DNA of 18,069 bases from positions 1 to 18,069 of the forward strand of contig JAKSAU010000133.1 of NCBI GenBank assembly GCA_022361535.1, in the 5' to 3' direction. This DNA comes from Desulfobacterales bacterium. Lineage in GTDB: Bacteria > Desulfobacterota > Desulfobacteria > Desulfobacterales > Desulfobacteraceae. Under the pieces are notes generated by a model. It saw only the letters and a program-made list of their open reading frames with translations. It did no database searches and was not told the origin of the DNA. A program made the position numbers and the translations under genes. Below are positions 7,427 through 16,008 of this stretch, piece by piece; the stretch's first letter is position 1; the number at the start of each line of letters is the position of its first letter.

Positions 7427-9085
7427 ATGGAAATGAGATTTTCAAAGTCCAACGATGCTATCGGAACTAAAAATCGCGGAAATCCTTGTGAATCTAGCCT
7501 ATGCACCCTGTGTCGTGCCGATTGTAAAGGTAAGTGCGAAACCTGGTTATCCAGTATGGTGGGAAGGAAACTGTTATACCCCAGAAGCTTTGGTCTTGTA
7601 ACAGCCGGAGGAAATAATACCACCCATGTCGGCGTATCTTACAACAGCTTGCGTATCCAGGGATATGCATACGGTGCCCAGGGAATAGGCACAGATCTGA
7701 CCAACAGCCCTGATGATTGCATTTTCCCCAATGTAAGCCTTGAAACCTCTTTTGGAAAAAAAAAGGAGACCAAGGTTAGAATGCCCCTGATGACAGGTGC
7801 TTTAGGGTCAACCTTTATCGCCGAGAAATACTGGGATTCCTTTGCCATCGGAGGGGCATTGATTGGTATTCCGGTTGTTATCGGAGAGAATGTCGTCGGT
7901 GTGGACAGGAAATCTCAAATTGGCAGTTCAGAAACCAAAAGAGGGAAGATAACAAGCGCCCCTGAACTGGACAGGCGGATTGAAACATATCTTCGTTATT
8001 ATGACGGATATGGCGCCATCATTGTCCAGCTGAATGTGGAAGATACACGCAACGGCGTGGCAGAATATGTCGTAGATAAATATGGCGATAAATGCATCAT
8101 CGAGCTTAAATGGGGGCAGGGTGCCAAAAACATTGGAGGCGAGATACAGGTAAGAAGCCTTGAATATGCCATGTTCCTTAAAGAACGCGGCTATGTAGTT
8201 GACCCGGATCCCTCGCTTCCGGAAGTTCAGCAAGGATTTGAGCAGGGCGCAATTAAATCGTTTGCCCGCCACAGCCGTCTTGGTGCCACCCATCTGGCTA
8301 CGGTTTCGCAGGTTCAAGAAGACTTTATGAACAGCGTGGAATATCTGCGTAGTCTGGGATTTGAAAGAATCACACTTAAAACAGGTTCTTATGGTATGGA
8401 AGAACTGGCCATGGCCATAAAGTTCTCAACCGATGCCGGACTGGATCTGCTCACCATTGACGGTTCCGGTGGCGGGACAGGAATGAGCCCCTGGAATATG
8501 ATGCAAAGCTGGGGCGTGCCCAGTATTAACCTGCATGCCAAAGCCCATGAATACGCAAGTATTCTATCGGCCAAAGGACAGAATGTCGTGGATATGTCTT
8601 TTGCAGGCGGTTTTGCCCTGGAAGATCATATTTTCAAGGCATTGGCTTTAGGGGCGCCTTATACTAAGCTGGTTTGTATGGGGCGTGGCATTATGATTCC
8701 TGGATTCCTGGGCGCCAATATTGAAGGAGCCATCTATCCGGAACGGCGTGCTGAGGTCAACGGAAACTGGAATGAGTTACCGAAAACCGTGCTTGAGGTC
8801 GGTAAAACGGCAGACGAAATTTTTGCCGGATATCATAACCTTGCAGATAAAATCGGTAAGGATGAAATGAAAAACATTCCTTACGGTGCTATCGGGTTTT
8901 ATACTCTGGCCGATAAGCTTGGATGCGGACTCCAGCAGCTGATGGCAGGGGCAAGGAAGTTCTCATTGAGCCAGATTACACGTCATGAAATCTTTTCAGG
9001 CAATCGAGAAACAGCCGATGAAACAGGCATTCCGCATGTCAGTGATGTAAATAATGAAAGTGCCAAAAAGATTTTGAACTCATAA
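7427..9085 (+). CDS. FMN-binding glutamate-synthase-like oxidoreductase
   Basis: 552 aa from the chosen start. The frame opens at 7397, but the ATG at 7427 has AAGGAGAGGG at 7411-7420 in front of it, so the 10 residues before it are probably not translated. The core is the FMN/(beta-alpha)8 domain of the glutamate synthase large subunit: 'IELKWGQGAKNIGGEI', 'LTIDGSGGGTGMSPWNM', 'DMSFAGGFALEDHIFKALAL'. It has no glutamine amidotransferase domain and no C-terminal GXGXG domain. A cysteine cluster sits at the N-terminus: C21, C26, C29, C33, C37 ('CESSLCTLCRADCKGKC'), suited to an iron-sulfur cluster. The cysteine triplet that holds the 3Fe-4S cluster in GltB is not present after the 'ALGAPYTKLVCMGRG' strand. 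No gltD-like or ferredoxin gene is adjacent. The family is firm; glutamate synthesis is not established, and an electron-transfer or other amino-acid oxidoreductase role is equally possible. Confidence 0.85.
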   Translation: MEMRFSKSNDAIGTKNRGNPCESSLCTLCRADCKGKCETWLSSMVGRKLLYPRSFGLVTAGGNNTTHVGVSYNSLRIQGYAYGAQGIGTDLTNSPDDCIFPNVSLETSFGKKKETKVRMPLMTGALGSTFIAEKYWDSFAIGGALIGIPVVIGENVVGVDRKSQIGSSETKRGKITSAPELDRRIETYLRYYDGYGAIIVQLNVEDTRNGVAEYVVDKYGDKCIIELKWGQGAKNIGGEIQVRSLEYAMFLKERGYVVDPDPSLPEVQQGFEQGAIKSFARHSRLGATHLATVSQVQEDFMNSVEYLRSLGFERITLKTGSYGMEELAMAIKFSTDAGLDLLTIDGSGGGTGMSPWNMMQSWGVPSINLHAKAHEYASILSAKGQNVVDMSFAGGFALEDHIFKALALGAPYTKLVCMGRGIMIPGFLGANIEGAIYPERRAEVNGNWNELPKTVLEVGKTADEIFAGYHNLADKIGKDEMKNIPYGAIGFYTLADKLGCGLQQLMAGARKFSLSQITRHEIFSGNRETADETGIPHVSDVNNESAKKILNS

Positions 9086-9121
9086 ATAAAGTACGAAAAT
9101 AATTTTATTGGGATGTAAAAG

Positions 9122-9163
9122 AACAGGCCTGTCGGAGGGTTACCCGGCGGGCCTGTTTGTTTT
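9122..9163 (+). terminator. Rho-independent terminator of the glutamate-synthase-like gene
   Basis: The arms AACAGGCCTGTCGG (9122-9135) and CCGGCGGGCCTGTT (9144-9157) pair over 14 bp with two G.U pairs. The loop has 8 nt and is followed by TGTTTT. It lies 36 bp past the stop codon at 9085. Confidence 0.9.
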
Positions 9164-9238
9164 ATACCAATTCCCAAAATAAATTTCCGATTGGCCTGAA
9201 GAACAAGGGCATCCCATATACAGATACCGGCCCGTTTA

Positions 9239-9298
9239 TTCTAAGAAGCGGCTGCCGAATTTTTTGTAAAAAATCCGCCTGTTGCCGTCTTCTTAGAA
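9239..9298. repeat. 60-bp interrupted palindrome, two-tier stem
   Basis: Outer arms 9239-9252 (TTCTAAGAAGCGGC) and 9284-9298 (GCCGTCTTCTTAGAA) pair over 14 bp with one bulged T at 9288. A second dyad, ATTTTT-TGTA-AAAAAT (9259-9274), sits in the middle. No T-run follows on either strand. It may be a bidirectional terminator of unusual form, a short palindromic repeat, or a small mobile-element relic; only one copy is in this window. Confidence 0.5.
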
Positions 9299-9399
9299 CA
9301 AACGAGCCTAAGTGGTCAAACGGCATTACCTTCATATGAGGATGTTACCGATAATTAATCTACCCGCATTTTAAAGGAGCATATTTTTAAGATGGGCTT

Positions 9400-10437
9400 C
9401 TATACATTCTGGTTGGAATGTTCGATTAGCTTAATATACGCGTCAACAATGGCCTGTGTGTCTTTTGTGTCGCCATTGTAGATAAATTCTATGCCCACAA
9501 TCACTTCATCGGCTGTTTTTCGGGCATTCCTGACTTGGCCTTTAAGCTGAACCTCTTGTTTTGTACCAGGCAAACGGCATCGTAAAGGAACGGTTGTATA
9601 CATAAGCTCGTCAGAAAGATTGTCGTCTGATCCCGGGGCCTCAATCGTACACCGGCATCCGCCCTTGCTTATGTTTTCAATGACGCCTTTTTTTTCTGTT
9701 TCATTCACTTGTGCCTGTGCAGCAATGTTGCACTTGAATCGTTTGTGAGCGCGCAGTTCATGGTGTTCTATAGTTTGCGGATATTCAATGAACATAAGTT
9801 TTGACGGTTTTGAAATGATCGCAATCAATTTGGATCGAAAGGCGTAGATGGTTCCTTTATACAAGGTTTTGATGATAAATTGCCTGAATTTTTCACGGTA
9901 CCTGTTAAAATCGTCGAACGGCTCCGGTGTTTTTAACAACAGGTATTTTCCATGTTCTATACCCACAAGTGAACTGTGAAAAGAAATATTAGACCCTTCA
10001 AATTCAATGATCAGGCTGACCCCGATTTCGAGACAGAAGTCTTTGGTTTTCATAGTTTCAAGCAAAATCTTCTGGGTTGATGAAAGATCTTTTTCAGGGG
10101 TGCCTGTTATAGATGTTTCATCTAAACGTCTGGTGCTTTCCATGATGATATGCATCAACGGCAGATTAATTTCGTTATGTCGTTTTAAGGGGTTTTTCGT
10201 GACTTCTATTTTAAAATCATGCCAGGAAAAAATATTGTATAGGGCTTCCAATCCTTTTAGGTCATCAGTATTTGCATTGACAATCTCACCGTTAACAAAA
10301 AAGATCTGCCCCCTGTTTTCCGGAATGAATACATTGACAATACAGGTTTTTTGTTCCATTTCGATCAATTGGAGAAAAGAGGAAAGAGTGACGCCTTCAA
10401 TCTTTCCTGTGATCGATTGTTTCCGGGGAGTTTCCAT
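9400..10437 (-). CDS. DUF4388/PATAN-PilZ cyclic-di-GMP receptor
   Basis: 345 aa, cytoplasmic. Residues about 8-85 match DUF4388/PATAN, a domain common in deltaproteobacterial signalling proteins: 'GKIEGVTLSSFLQLIEMEQK', 'GQIFFVNGEIVNANTDD', 'GLEALYNIFSW'. Residues about 130-220 resemble a YcgR-type N-terminal barrel. Residues about 225-335 are a PilZ domain with both c-di-GMP-binding motifs: RxxxR at 229-233 ('RAHKR') and NxSxxG at 255-260 ('NISKGG'). It should bind c-di-GMP and pass the signal on by protein contacts, for instance to motility or surface functions. GAGGG at 10447-10451 lies 9 nt before the ATG. It follows the six-gene transport operon on the same strand after 140 bp and might be read through from it, but its content fits the signalling genes better. 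Confidence 0.85.
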   Translation of the reverse strand: METPRKQSITGKIEGVTLSSFLQLIEMEQKTCIVNVFIPENRGQIFFVNGEIVNANTDDLKGLEALYNIFSWHDFKIEVTKNPLKRHNEINLPLMHIIMESTRRLDETSITGTPEKDLSSTQKILLETMKTKDFCLEIGVSLIIEFEGSNISFHSSLVGIEHGKYLLLKTPEPFDDFNRYREKFRQFIIKTLYKGTIYAFRSKLIAIISKPSKLMFIEYPQTIEHHELRAHKRFKCNIAAQAQVNETEKKGVIENISKGGCRCTIEAPGSDDNLSDELMYTTVPLRCRLPGTKQEVQLKGQVRNARKTADEVIVGIEFIYNGDTKDTQAIVDAYIKLIEHSNQNV

Positions 10438-10577
10438 GTGTCTAAGCCCTCATGAAAATGTGTCGGGATCACTACTGTTTTAAGTGAAAATCAGGTATGT
10501 ATATTTTTTAAATTGGAAGATAAAAAAAGTAAATGGTTTCTTGCAAATTAAATCGTATGTGAAGTCAGCCTGTATAT

Positions 10578-11897
10578 TTAGAAATACCAGGTCAGCCATG
10601 TTGAAATCGTATCAGCAGGTTTTTGCATGAAATTGGTTCCAGGGATATCATATCCGCCATATTCCGTGCCATGGCCTCCCCAGGCAAAACTGCCGGATAT
10701 GGTTAATCTGAAATTATCTGCAAGATCATAGACGAGTCGGGGCAAAATTAAACCGGAACCGTCATTAAGGTTCACAATCGGGGTAAGGTACAGGTTAACC
10801 AATGGATGGGCTTCCAGGTTGAGGCTGGCAGATGCATAAAGTCTGCCCAAAGCAAAGAGTTCGCCCCGGGCTAGACGGTCATAAATAGCCGGGTCTGAAA
10901 AATGGTCTGTATAATCTGCATCTGACAACCCGTTGTAGTAGAGCTCAATATAGCCGTACCAGTTTTTATCCAGCCAAATCCAGGAGTAGTCAAGATTGGC
11001 CACAGCAGATAGATAGGCATCTTTTCCCCTGCTGGATTCATCTAATAAAGTGCCTGTCAAATCCAATCGCCAGGCTGCACCGCCTATGTATCCGACCATA
11101 CCTGCTCCGAGTACATAATCTTCATAGTGGCGTGTGAAGACAAGGTCAGTTTCGATGTCACCTGCGAAAAAATGAACTTTGACGCCAAGGGAGTTTTCAT
11201 CCAACCCCGTGTTGCCTGTATCAGGGTCTCTTCGGGCCACATAAACCATTTCAACATCGGTCTGGGCAACGGTAAACCGGGCTAGGGCAAGGTCGTCTCC
11301 CATTTTATAGTCCCGTTCCAGGTCAGTGGGCGCAAAGGGGTTGAAAAGGTCCATGGGATTAAAGGTAAATCCATGTCCCCAGGTCACGGCCTGTCGTCCT
11401 AAATGAACTTCCCCCCACTCCGGAGTGAATGCAACCATGGCCCTGTCCAGGCGATGATATGAGATGGTGTTTTTGTCATCATGGATGACAGAGGTCAAAT
11501 CAAATAGCCTCCGGTCATCATTGGGTGGGGCAAAAAGACCGTTGGGAAAAAGATTGGGATACAGGGCTTTTAAGTTTTCTCCGTCTTTTCGCGTATCTCC
11601 GCCTCCTGCAAGGAGTTCATAATGGATTTCAGTATAGATGCTGTCGCCAACAAACGTTTTATTGTTCACGCGCAATTCACCATATCCATCATGGTTGGCG
11701 GAAAGGCCAACAGCTTCATAAGGCGTGCCGGACCTTGGAAACAGCGCACGGGTATACAGTTTTACATGACCGTCCCATTCCGTTTCTATTGATGGCTCTG
11801 TATTGTCTTTCTCATCAACAGCCAAAGCTTGGAGCGGCAGGCTGAAATGAAACCAGCATAGCAAAAGAATAATGGGAACAGCCTTGATAAAATTCAT
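10578..11897 (-). CDS. Outer-membrane beta-barrel protein, DUF1302-like
   Basis: 439 aa. A Sec signal peptide covers residues 1-26 (hydrophobic 'VPIILLLCWFHFSLPL', cleavage after ALA). The mature protein is rich in alternating polar/aromatic strands and ends in 'WLTWYF', a terminal Phe typical of BAM-inserted barrels. The block 'EVHLGRQAVTWGHGFTFNP' resembles the 'GRQ..WG' block of DUF1302-type barrels, which often sit next to LolA-like proteins and an exporter. It is the last gene of the six-gene unit; its ATG overlaps the ATPase stop (ATGA), implying coupled translation. Its likely job is to accept or export at the outer membrane what the ABC transporter and periplasmic protein deliver. The barrel nature is clear; the DUF1302 assignment is by resemblance, and the substrate is unknown. 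Confidence 0.78.
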   Translation of the reverse strand: MNFIKAVPIILLLCWFHFSLPLQALAVDEKDNTEPSIETEWDGHVKLYTRALFPRSGTPYEAVGLSANHDGYGELRVNNKTFVGDSIYTEIHYELLAGGGDTRKDGENLKALYPNLFPNGLFAPPNDDRRLFDLTSVIHDDKNTISYHRLDRAMVAFTPEWGEVHLGRQAVTWGHGFTFNPMDLFNPFAPTDLERDYKMGDDLALARFTVAQTDVEMVYVARRDPDTGNTGLDENSLGVKVHFFAGDIETDLVFTRHYEDYVLGAGMVGYIGGAAWRLDLTGTLLDESSRGKDAYLSAVANLDYSWIWLDKNWYGYIELYYNGLSDADYTDHFSDPAIYDRLARGELFALGRLYASASLNLEAHPLVNLYLTPIVNLNDGSGLILPRLVYDLADNFRLTISGSFAWGGHGTEYGGYDIPGTNFMQKPADTISTWLTWYF

Positions 11898-12637
11898 TGC
11901 AGCGCCACAGATCCTGATTCATGTTGAGTATTTGATGCACCGCTACCAATGAGATTTGAAAACCGGTCCTTTACGATGAGCCCATCCTTAAGAAAAACGA
12001 TCCGTTGGGCATATTCCATGACCATCTGATCGTGTGTGGAAAAGATAAAGGTGACCCCATGGATCTGGTTCATTTCCTTCATCATTTCTAAAAGTCCCTG
12101 GCCGGTTTTGGAATCCAGGTTGGCTGTGGGCTCGTCTGCAAGGACGATGGATGGCCTTGAAACGATTGCCCTGGCAACAGCAACCCGCTGCTGCTGGCCG
12201 CCTGAGAGCTCGGCAGGTCTTCTGTCGTGCAGGTTCTCAAGACCCACCTGATCCAGTATGGACCGGGCCCGGTCTTTTCGTTCATTCGCGGGGACACCCT
12301 GAAGGAGCATGACATATTCTACATTTTCCCTGGCAGATAATACCGGGATGATATTATAGGCCTGGAAAACGAATCCGATTTTGTCCAGGCGCATTTGGGC
12401 AAGCCTGGATTGAGACAGTTCCGAAATCTTTTGGCCGTCAAGGACAATGCTGCCCTGGGTGGGTTTGTCCAAACCGCCCATAAGATTCAGCAGGGTGGTT
12501 TTCCCTGAACCGGAAGGCCCTGCAAGGGCGGCAAACTCTCCTTTTGCAATGGAAACACTTACCCCGGCAAGCGCATGTACTTTTACTTTACCTTGCGTAT
12601 AGGTTTTGGTGACATTTTTGATTTCAACAATATTCAT
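11894..12637 (-). CDS. ABC transporter ATPase, LolD/MacB type
   Basis: 247 aa from the chosen start. The open frame reaches a TTG at 12736, but AAGGA (complement of 12645-12649) lies 7 nt before the ATG at 12637, and 'MNIVEIKNVTKTY' is the usual family start. An in-frame ATG at 12700 is a weaker alternative. Walker A GPSGSGKT (40-47), Q-loop Q92, signature LSGGQ (144-148), Walker B VLADE (165-169) and H202 are all intact, so it should hydrolyse ATP. This subfamily powers FtsX-like permeases that pull substrates out of the inner membrane or work mechanically on periplasmic partners, as in LolCDE and MacB. It follows the two permeases and overlaps the beta-barrel gene by 4 nt. Confidence 0.92.
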   Translation of the reverse strand: MNIVEIKNVTKTYTQGKVKVHALAGVSVSIAKGEFAALAGPSGSGKTTLLNLMGGLDKPTQGSIVLDGQKISELSQSRLAQMRLDKIGFVFQAYNIIPVLSARENVEYVMLLQGVPANERKDRARSILDQVGLENLHDRRPAELSGGQQQRVAVARAIVSRPSIVLADEPTANLDSKTGQGLLEMMKEMNQIHGVTFIFSTHDQMVMEYAQRIVFLKDGLIVKDRFSNLIGSGASNTQHESGSVALQ

Positions 12638-12736
12638 AAAAATTTCCTTTGCAGTGTTTCTATTCGTGTACCTGTTCAACTTGGGGTTTGAGTTTGTCAT
12701 ACATAAAAAAACCTCACCTTTGTCCCGGTTCAGCAA

Positions 12737-13969
12737 TTAATGCCCTGCCATAGCATCCACGGGTGTTATTCTTCCTGCTTTGACCGCAGGATACAGACAG
12801 ACCAGAAGGCCTAAACTTAAGATAATCGTGTTCACAGACAATATATCTTTAGCTTCGAGAAAAGGTATAACCAGGGTTCCCATGCCGAAAAATTCCGATC
12901 CCTGTGCCAAAAACGACAAATCTATCCCTTTGGACAAAGCTGTGACTGTTGCAACCCCTAACAAATTACCTGCAAAAAGGCCCAAAACCAATAAGATGAG
13001 ACATTCCAAAAGTACATTGGTAATGATGCGTACAGGCTTCATACCTAATGCCTTGAGCAGCCCAAACTCACGAGTCCGCTCAAGTACTGCCATAATCATT
13101 GTGTTGACAAGGCCGAAAGCCATGGCAACAAATCCCACCACATACCAAAGAAGCATAAACGAATCAAAGATATCCAAATACCCTTTTAGCAAAGGTAAAA
13201 GATCCGGCCAGGCAAGGACAGCAACATTCTTTGGAAGGGCGGCAGAAATGGAGGTTATGATATTATCCGTGGCAGTCATATCAAGGGTGTCGGTATCCGG
13301 CAGTTTGATACAAACATTGGTAATTGCCTCACCAACCCCGATAAGCTTTTGGGCCGCCGGCAAAGTAATAAACAGGAATTGTTTTTCTGTGGCTTCCAAT
13401 TCCGCCCTGAAAATACCCCTGATCTTGTATGCTGCAGAGGATGTTTCCCCATCTGCCCCCTGGGTCATAAGAACCAGTTTTCTGCCTGGTTTTGTCTCAA
13501 ACTCTTTGGCCAGAGCATGACCGATGATAATCCCACGGTTATCGCCTTGCTTCAGAAGTTTCCCGGCAGAAAGCTGTTCACCATAAAATGAAATGCCAGG
13601 CTCCTTTTCAGGGTCAATGCCTACGATGGTAATCCCTTTTGTATTTCTGGCATTGGACACAGCACCACCCACCTGGATACGAAATGTCCAACGGGCTTCC
13701 CGGGGCAGGATATTTTGAAGAGTCTCCGCGATTGAGCCAGGATTCTCAACTCTGTTTTCAACAGAAGGGTCATCCCTGAATTGGGGTGCTTGAATTTGTA
13801 TGTGCCCCGTAAGGTTATTAAGGGCTGTAGACAAAGTGGAAGCCATGAACCCCCTGGACAGGGCACTGAAGGCAAGCATGGTCCAGGCGCCTATTACCAC
13901 AGCCGTTAAAATGATCAGGGTTCGTTTGGGGTTGCGCCAGATATTTCGCCATGACAATTGAAAATGCAT
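12737..13969 (-). CDS. FtsX/MacB-type ABC permease, second copy
   Basis: 410 aa from the ATG at 13969, which has AAAGGAG 6 nt in front of it. A longer frame to 13999 would overlap the previous gene and has no such site. One N-terminal membrane segment follows 'LSWRNIWRNPKRTL'. A large periplasmic MacB_PCD-like domain comes next, with 'GIDPEKEPG' in it. Three C-terminal membrane segments form the FtsX domain ('MAVLERTREFGLLKALGMKP'). The topology and length match LolC/LolE. It is a clear paralogue of the gene before it, so the two probably form a heterodimer served by the following ATPase. The Shine-Dalgarno overlaps the upstream TAA, with 10 bp between genes. Confidence 0.9.
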   Translation of the reverse strand: MHFQLSWRNIWRNPKRTLIILTAVVIGAWTMLAFSALSRGFMASTLSTALNNLTGHIQIQAPQFRDDPSVENRVENPGSIAETLQNILPREARWTFRIQVGGAVSNARNTKGITIVGIDPEKEPGISFYGEQLSAGKLLKQGDNRGIIIGHALAKEFETKPGRKLVLMTQGADGETSSAAYKIRGIFRAELEATEKQFLFITLPAAQKLIGVGEAITNVCIKLPDTDTLDMTATDNIITSISAALPKNVAVLAWPDLLPLLKGYLDIFDSFMLLWYVVGFVAMAFGLVNTMIMAVLERTREFGLLKALGMKPVRIITNVLLECLILLVLGLFAGNLLGVATVTALSKGIDLSFLAQGSEFFGMGTLVIPFLEAKDILSVNTIILSLGLLVCLYPAVKAGRITPVDAMAGH

Positions 13970-13979
13970 GAATTCTCCT

Positions 13980-15212
13980 TTACGCCGCGTGCATGGCATC
14001 TACCGGGTTAAGACGGTGCACTTTAACAGCTGGGTAAACTGCCGTTAGCATGGTGATGATAAATACCACCACAGGTCCTGCAAGGGCCGTAAGCAGGCTT
14101 AGTTTCGGCCGGATTATTCCAGGGATTCCGTATTGTCTGAGCATGCCTTCGGCTTCTCCCATGGAAATGCCGCTGTGTTGAGCCCATAAAGTCAGTGCAG
14201 CTCCGGCGCAAATACCTAATACCAGTCCGCAAAGCGTTAGAAAGCCGGATTCGTATAAAAGCATTTTGCTTAAACGGCCAGGCCTTGCACCCATGGCAAG
14301 AAGGGTGCCGAATTCACGGGTTCTTTCGAAAACGGCCATAAGAAACGTGTTCAATATGGAAAAGGCAACGACTACAATGAGAATGCCGTAAAAAATGATA
14401 CCGCCCCCAAGATCCATTTGGATGGATTGGACTAGTCCCGGCATGATCTGGTTCCAGGAACGGCATACAAGTTCACGTTCTCCTTCAATTTCCTTGAGTG
14501 CTTTTGAAATGTGCTGCTGTGTTTCAGTTACAGCCCAAAGTGAATCACATATTGCTACCACTTGGTGGACGGCATCGCCCATGGCAAAGGTTTCCTGAAA
14601 ATAGGTCAAAGGTATCTGGATGCCGGACCGGTCATAGTCGTCCATGCCGGAAGAGAAAATGCCTACGACTTCCAAAATTCCTGCAGCAATGGACCCATCC
14701 CTGCCAGAACCTAATATTACCAACTCGTCTCCAATATTAATTTTTAGGTTTTTGGCAAGAAGGGTTCCTATGACCGCTGCTTCCTTATCTTCGGCATTTA
14801 GAAAACGTCCCTTTCGGATAACGGCAGCCGCAGAGGAAACCTTTGGTTCTTTTTCAGGGTCAATGCCGGTCACCATGCCTCCCACGGTCCTGGTTTCTGA
14901 TGATAACAGGGCAAAACTGCTTGCCCTGAAGGTATGGGCTGTCACATGAGGAACGCTCTCCACCAGTGTTTTTATTTTCTCAGGGTGTTCTACCACCTTC
15001 CGGATTTTCTGATCCTTGTGATAGTTGACGGCTGTGACTTGTATATGGCCGGTCTGGGTTTTGACTGCGGCATTGATCATCACCTCATACACACCAACCT
15101 GAAAAGATAGCATAAAAACCAAAATCAGGCAGGCAAAGGCAATCGCCATGACCGTTAATATAGTTCGCCTGGGATTCCGCCATACATTGCGCCAAGCCAT
15201 AATAATTTCCAT
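13980..15212 (-). CDS. FtsX/MacB-type ABC permease, first copy
   Basis: 410 aa. It has the same plan as its neighbour: 'MAWRNVWRNPRRTIL', an N-terminal membrane segment, a periplasmic domain with 'TGIDPEKEP', and three C-terminal segments with the FtsX signature 'MAVFERTREFGTLLAMGARP'. The Shine-Dalgarno GAGGTGA contains the stop codon of the LolA-like gene, 4 bp upstream. As in LolCDE, two related permeases and one ATPase suggest extraction of a lipid-like substrate or lipoprotein from the outer leaflet of the inner membrane. A MacB-like mechanotransmission role is the alternative. Confidence 0.9.
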   Translation of the reverse strand: MEIIMAWRNVWRNPRRTILTVMAIAFACLILVFMLSFQVGVYEVMINAAVKTQTGHIQVTAVNYHKDQKIRKVVEHPEKIKTLVESVPHVTAHTFRASSFALLSSETRTVGGMVTGIDPEKEPKVSSAAAVIRKGRFLNAEDKEAAVIGTLLAKNLKINIGDELVILGSGRDGSIAAGILEVVGIFSSGMDDYDRSGIQIPLTYFQETFAMGDAVHQVVAICDSLWAVTETQQHISKALKEIEGERELVCRSWNQIMPGLVQSIQMDLGGGIIFYGILIVVVAFSILNTFLMAVFERTREFGTLLAMGARPGRLSKMLLYESGFLTLCGLVLGICAGAALTLWAQHSGISMGEAEGMLRQYGIPGIIRPKLSLLTALAGPVVVFIITMLTAVYPAVKVHRLNPVDAMHAA

Positions 15213-15216
15213 GGAA

Positions 15217-15990
15217 TCACCTCAACGGCTTTTTGAGTGCATTTAGGGTAAAAAGATTTTTCTTTAAAGGAACATCAAACTCAAGCGTTTCGTATTCCAG
15301 AAGGGTGTAGTCTTCTGGTGATTCTGCATCAATAGACCGCATGGTCCAGCGAATTGGAAAAGGCTTGCCTCCCATATTTGTAATTTGAGTGGTGGTCATC
15401 TCTTTTACCGGTTCAAGATCTTCGTCATGAAAGGATTGGAATAACAGAATACCGTCTTCACGGATTTTAAGTGTCTGCATGCCCCAGATTACCGGGGCGT
15501 CCGGCTTGGGCATGGATTTAACGGTGTATACATTCATGCCCTCATTGGCTTCTTTGGCCACAATTTCGTGTGTATAATCATTGAGTATGGAATCAGCCTT
15601 GGACAGATCATTATTTGAAAAATCAGAGCCCATCCAGGATTGGGACATCATGGATGGCGGAATCTTAATCACACGGTTTATTTTGGGATTGAATGTCCAC
15701 ATATCCCGCTCCAGTTTGAGGGTGCCGTTCCCTTTGTCTTTTTTCGGAGCTATGATTTGAAAAATAGATGTATCTCTGCCCCTGGTCCAGGCTTTGATTG
15801 TTGATTTGCGTTCCCAAGTGGCCCGGTGGACCGTCATATGAACCACGGAAACAGATGTCTCTCCGCGCATATAATCCCATGCCAGGCCTACAAGCTGCCT
15901 GGCATCGGGAGTCTCTGCCAAAACATTTAATGGCAAGGCCGTCAGTTGAAACAGGATATAAAATAAAGTGATCTGCAGTATATTTTTCAT
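15217..15990 (-). CDS. LolA-like periplasmic protein (outer membrane lipoprotein-sorting family)
   Basis: 257 aa. A Sec signal peptide covers residues 1-25 with cleavage after VLA; there is no lipobox Cys, so the protein should be soluble in the periplasm. The diagnostic block lies at about 97-130, with 'DMWTFNPKINRVIKIPPSMM' followed by 'SQSWMGSDFSNNDL'. This matches the LolA-like family (PF17131) annotated as outer membrane lipoprotein-sorting protein. The fold is an open half-barrel that carries acyl chains. It is not housekeeping LolA but a relative usually found beside dedicated exporters. Here it lies between the tetR gene (18 bp) and the first permease (4 bp), which makes it the probable carrier between the inner-membrane ABC complex and the outer-membrane barrel. 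Confidence 0.88.
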   Translation of the reverse strand: MKNILQITLFYILFQLTALPLNVLAETPDARQLVGLAWDYMRGETSVSVVHMTVHRATWERKSTIKAWTRGRDTSIFQIIAPKKDKGNGTLKLERDMWTFNPKINRVIKIPPSMMSQSWMGSDFSNNDLSKADSILNDYTHEIVAKEANEGMNVYTVKSMPKPDAPVIWGMQTLKIREDGILLFQSFHDEDLEPVKEMTTTQITNMGGKPFPIRWTMRSIDAESPEDYTLLEYETLEFDVPLKKNLFTLNALKKPLR

Positions 15991-16008
15991 TGTATTGGTT
16001 CCTTGGTT

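Larger units (their letters stand above)
9086..9399. other. 314-bp convergent intergenic region
   Basis: It holds the terminator of the plus-strand gene and a large interrupted palindrome, listed separately. An open frame at 9157-9339 starts inside the terminator and has no recognisable family, so it is not called. No clear terminator for the minus-strand PilZ gene was seen next to its stop. Confidence 0.6.

Noticed and set aside
9157..9339. 60-codon plus-strand open frame after the terminator
   Set aside because: It begins inside the terminator stem, has no Shine-Dalgarno, runs across the palindrome, and its translation shows no family features.
10438..10577. Terminator between the beta-barrel and PilZ genes
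   Set aside because: The stretch has T- and A-runs but no stable GC stem before them, so separate transcription of the PilZ gene cannot be shown from sequence.
12780..13520. 246-codon frame opposite the second permease
   Set aside because: Long because it shadows a membrane-protein gene; the opposite strand encodes a clear FtsX permease, and this frame has no family signature or start site.
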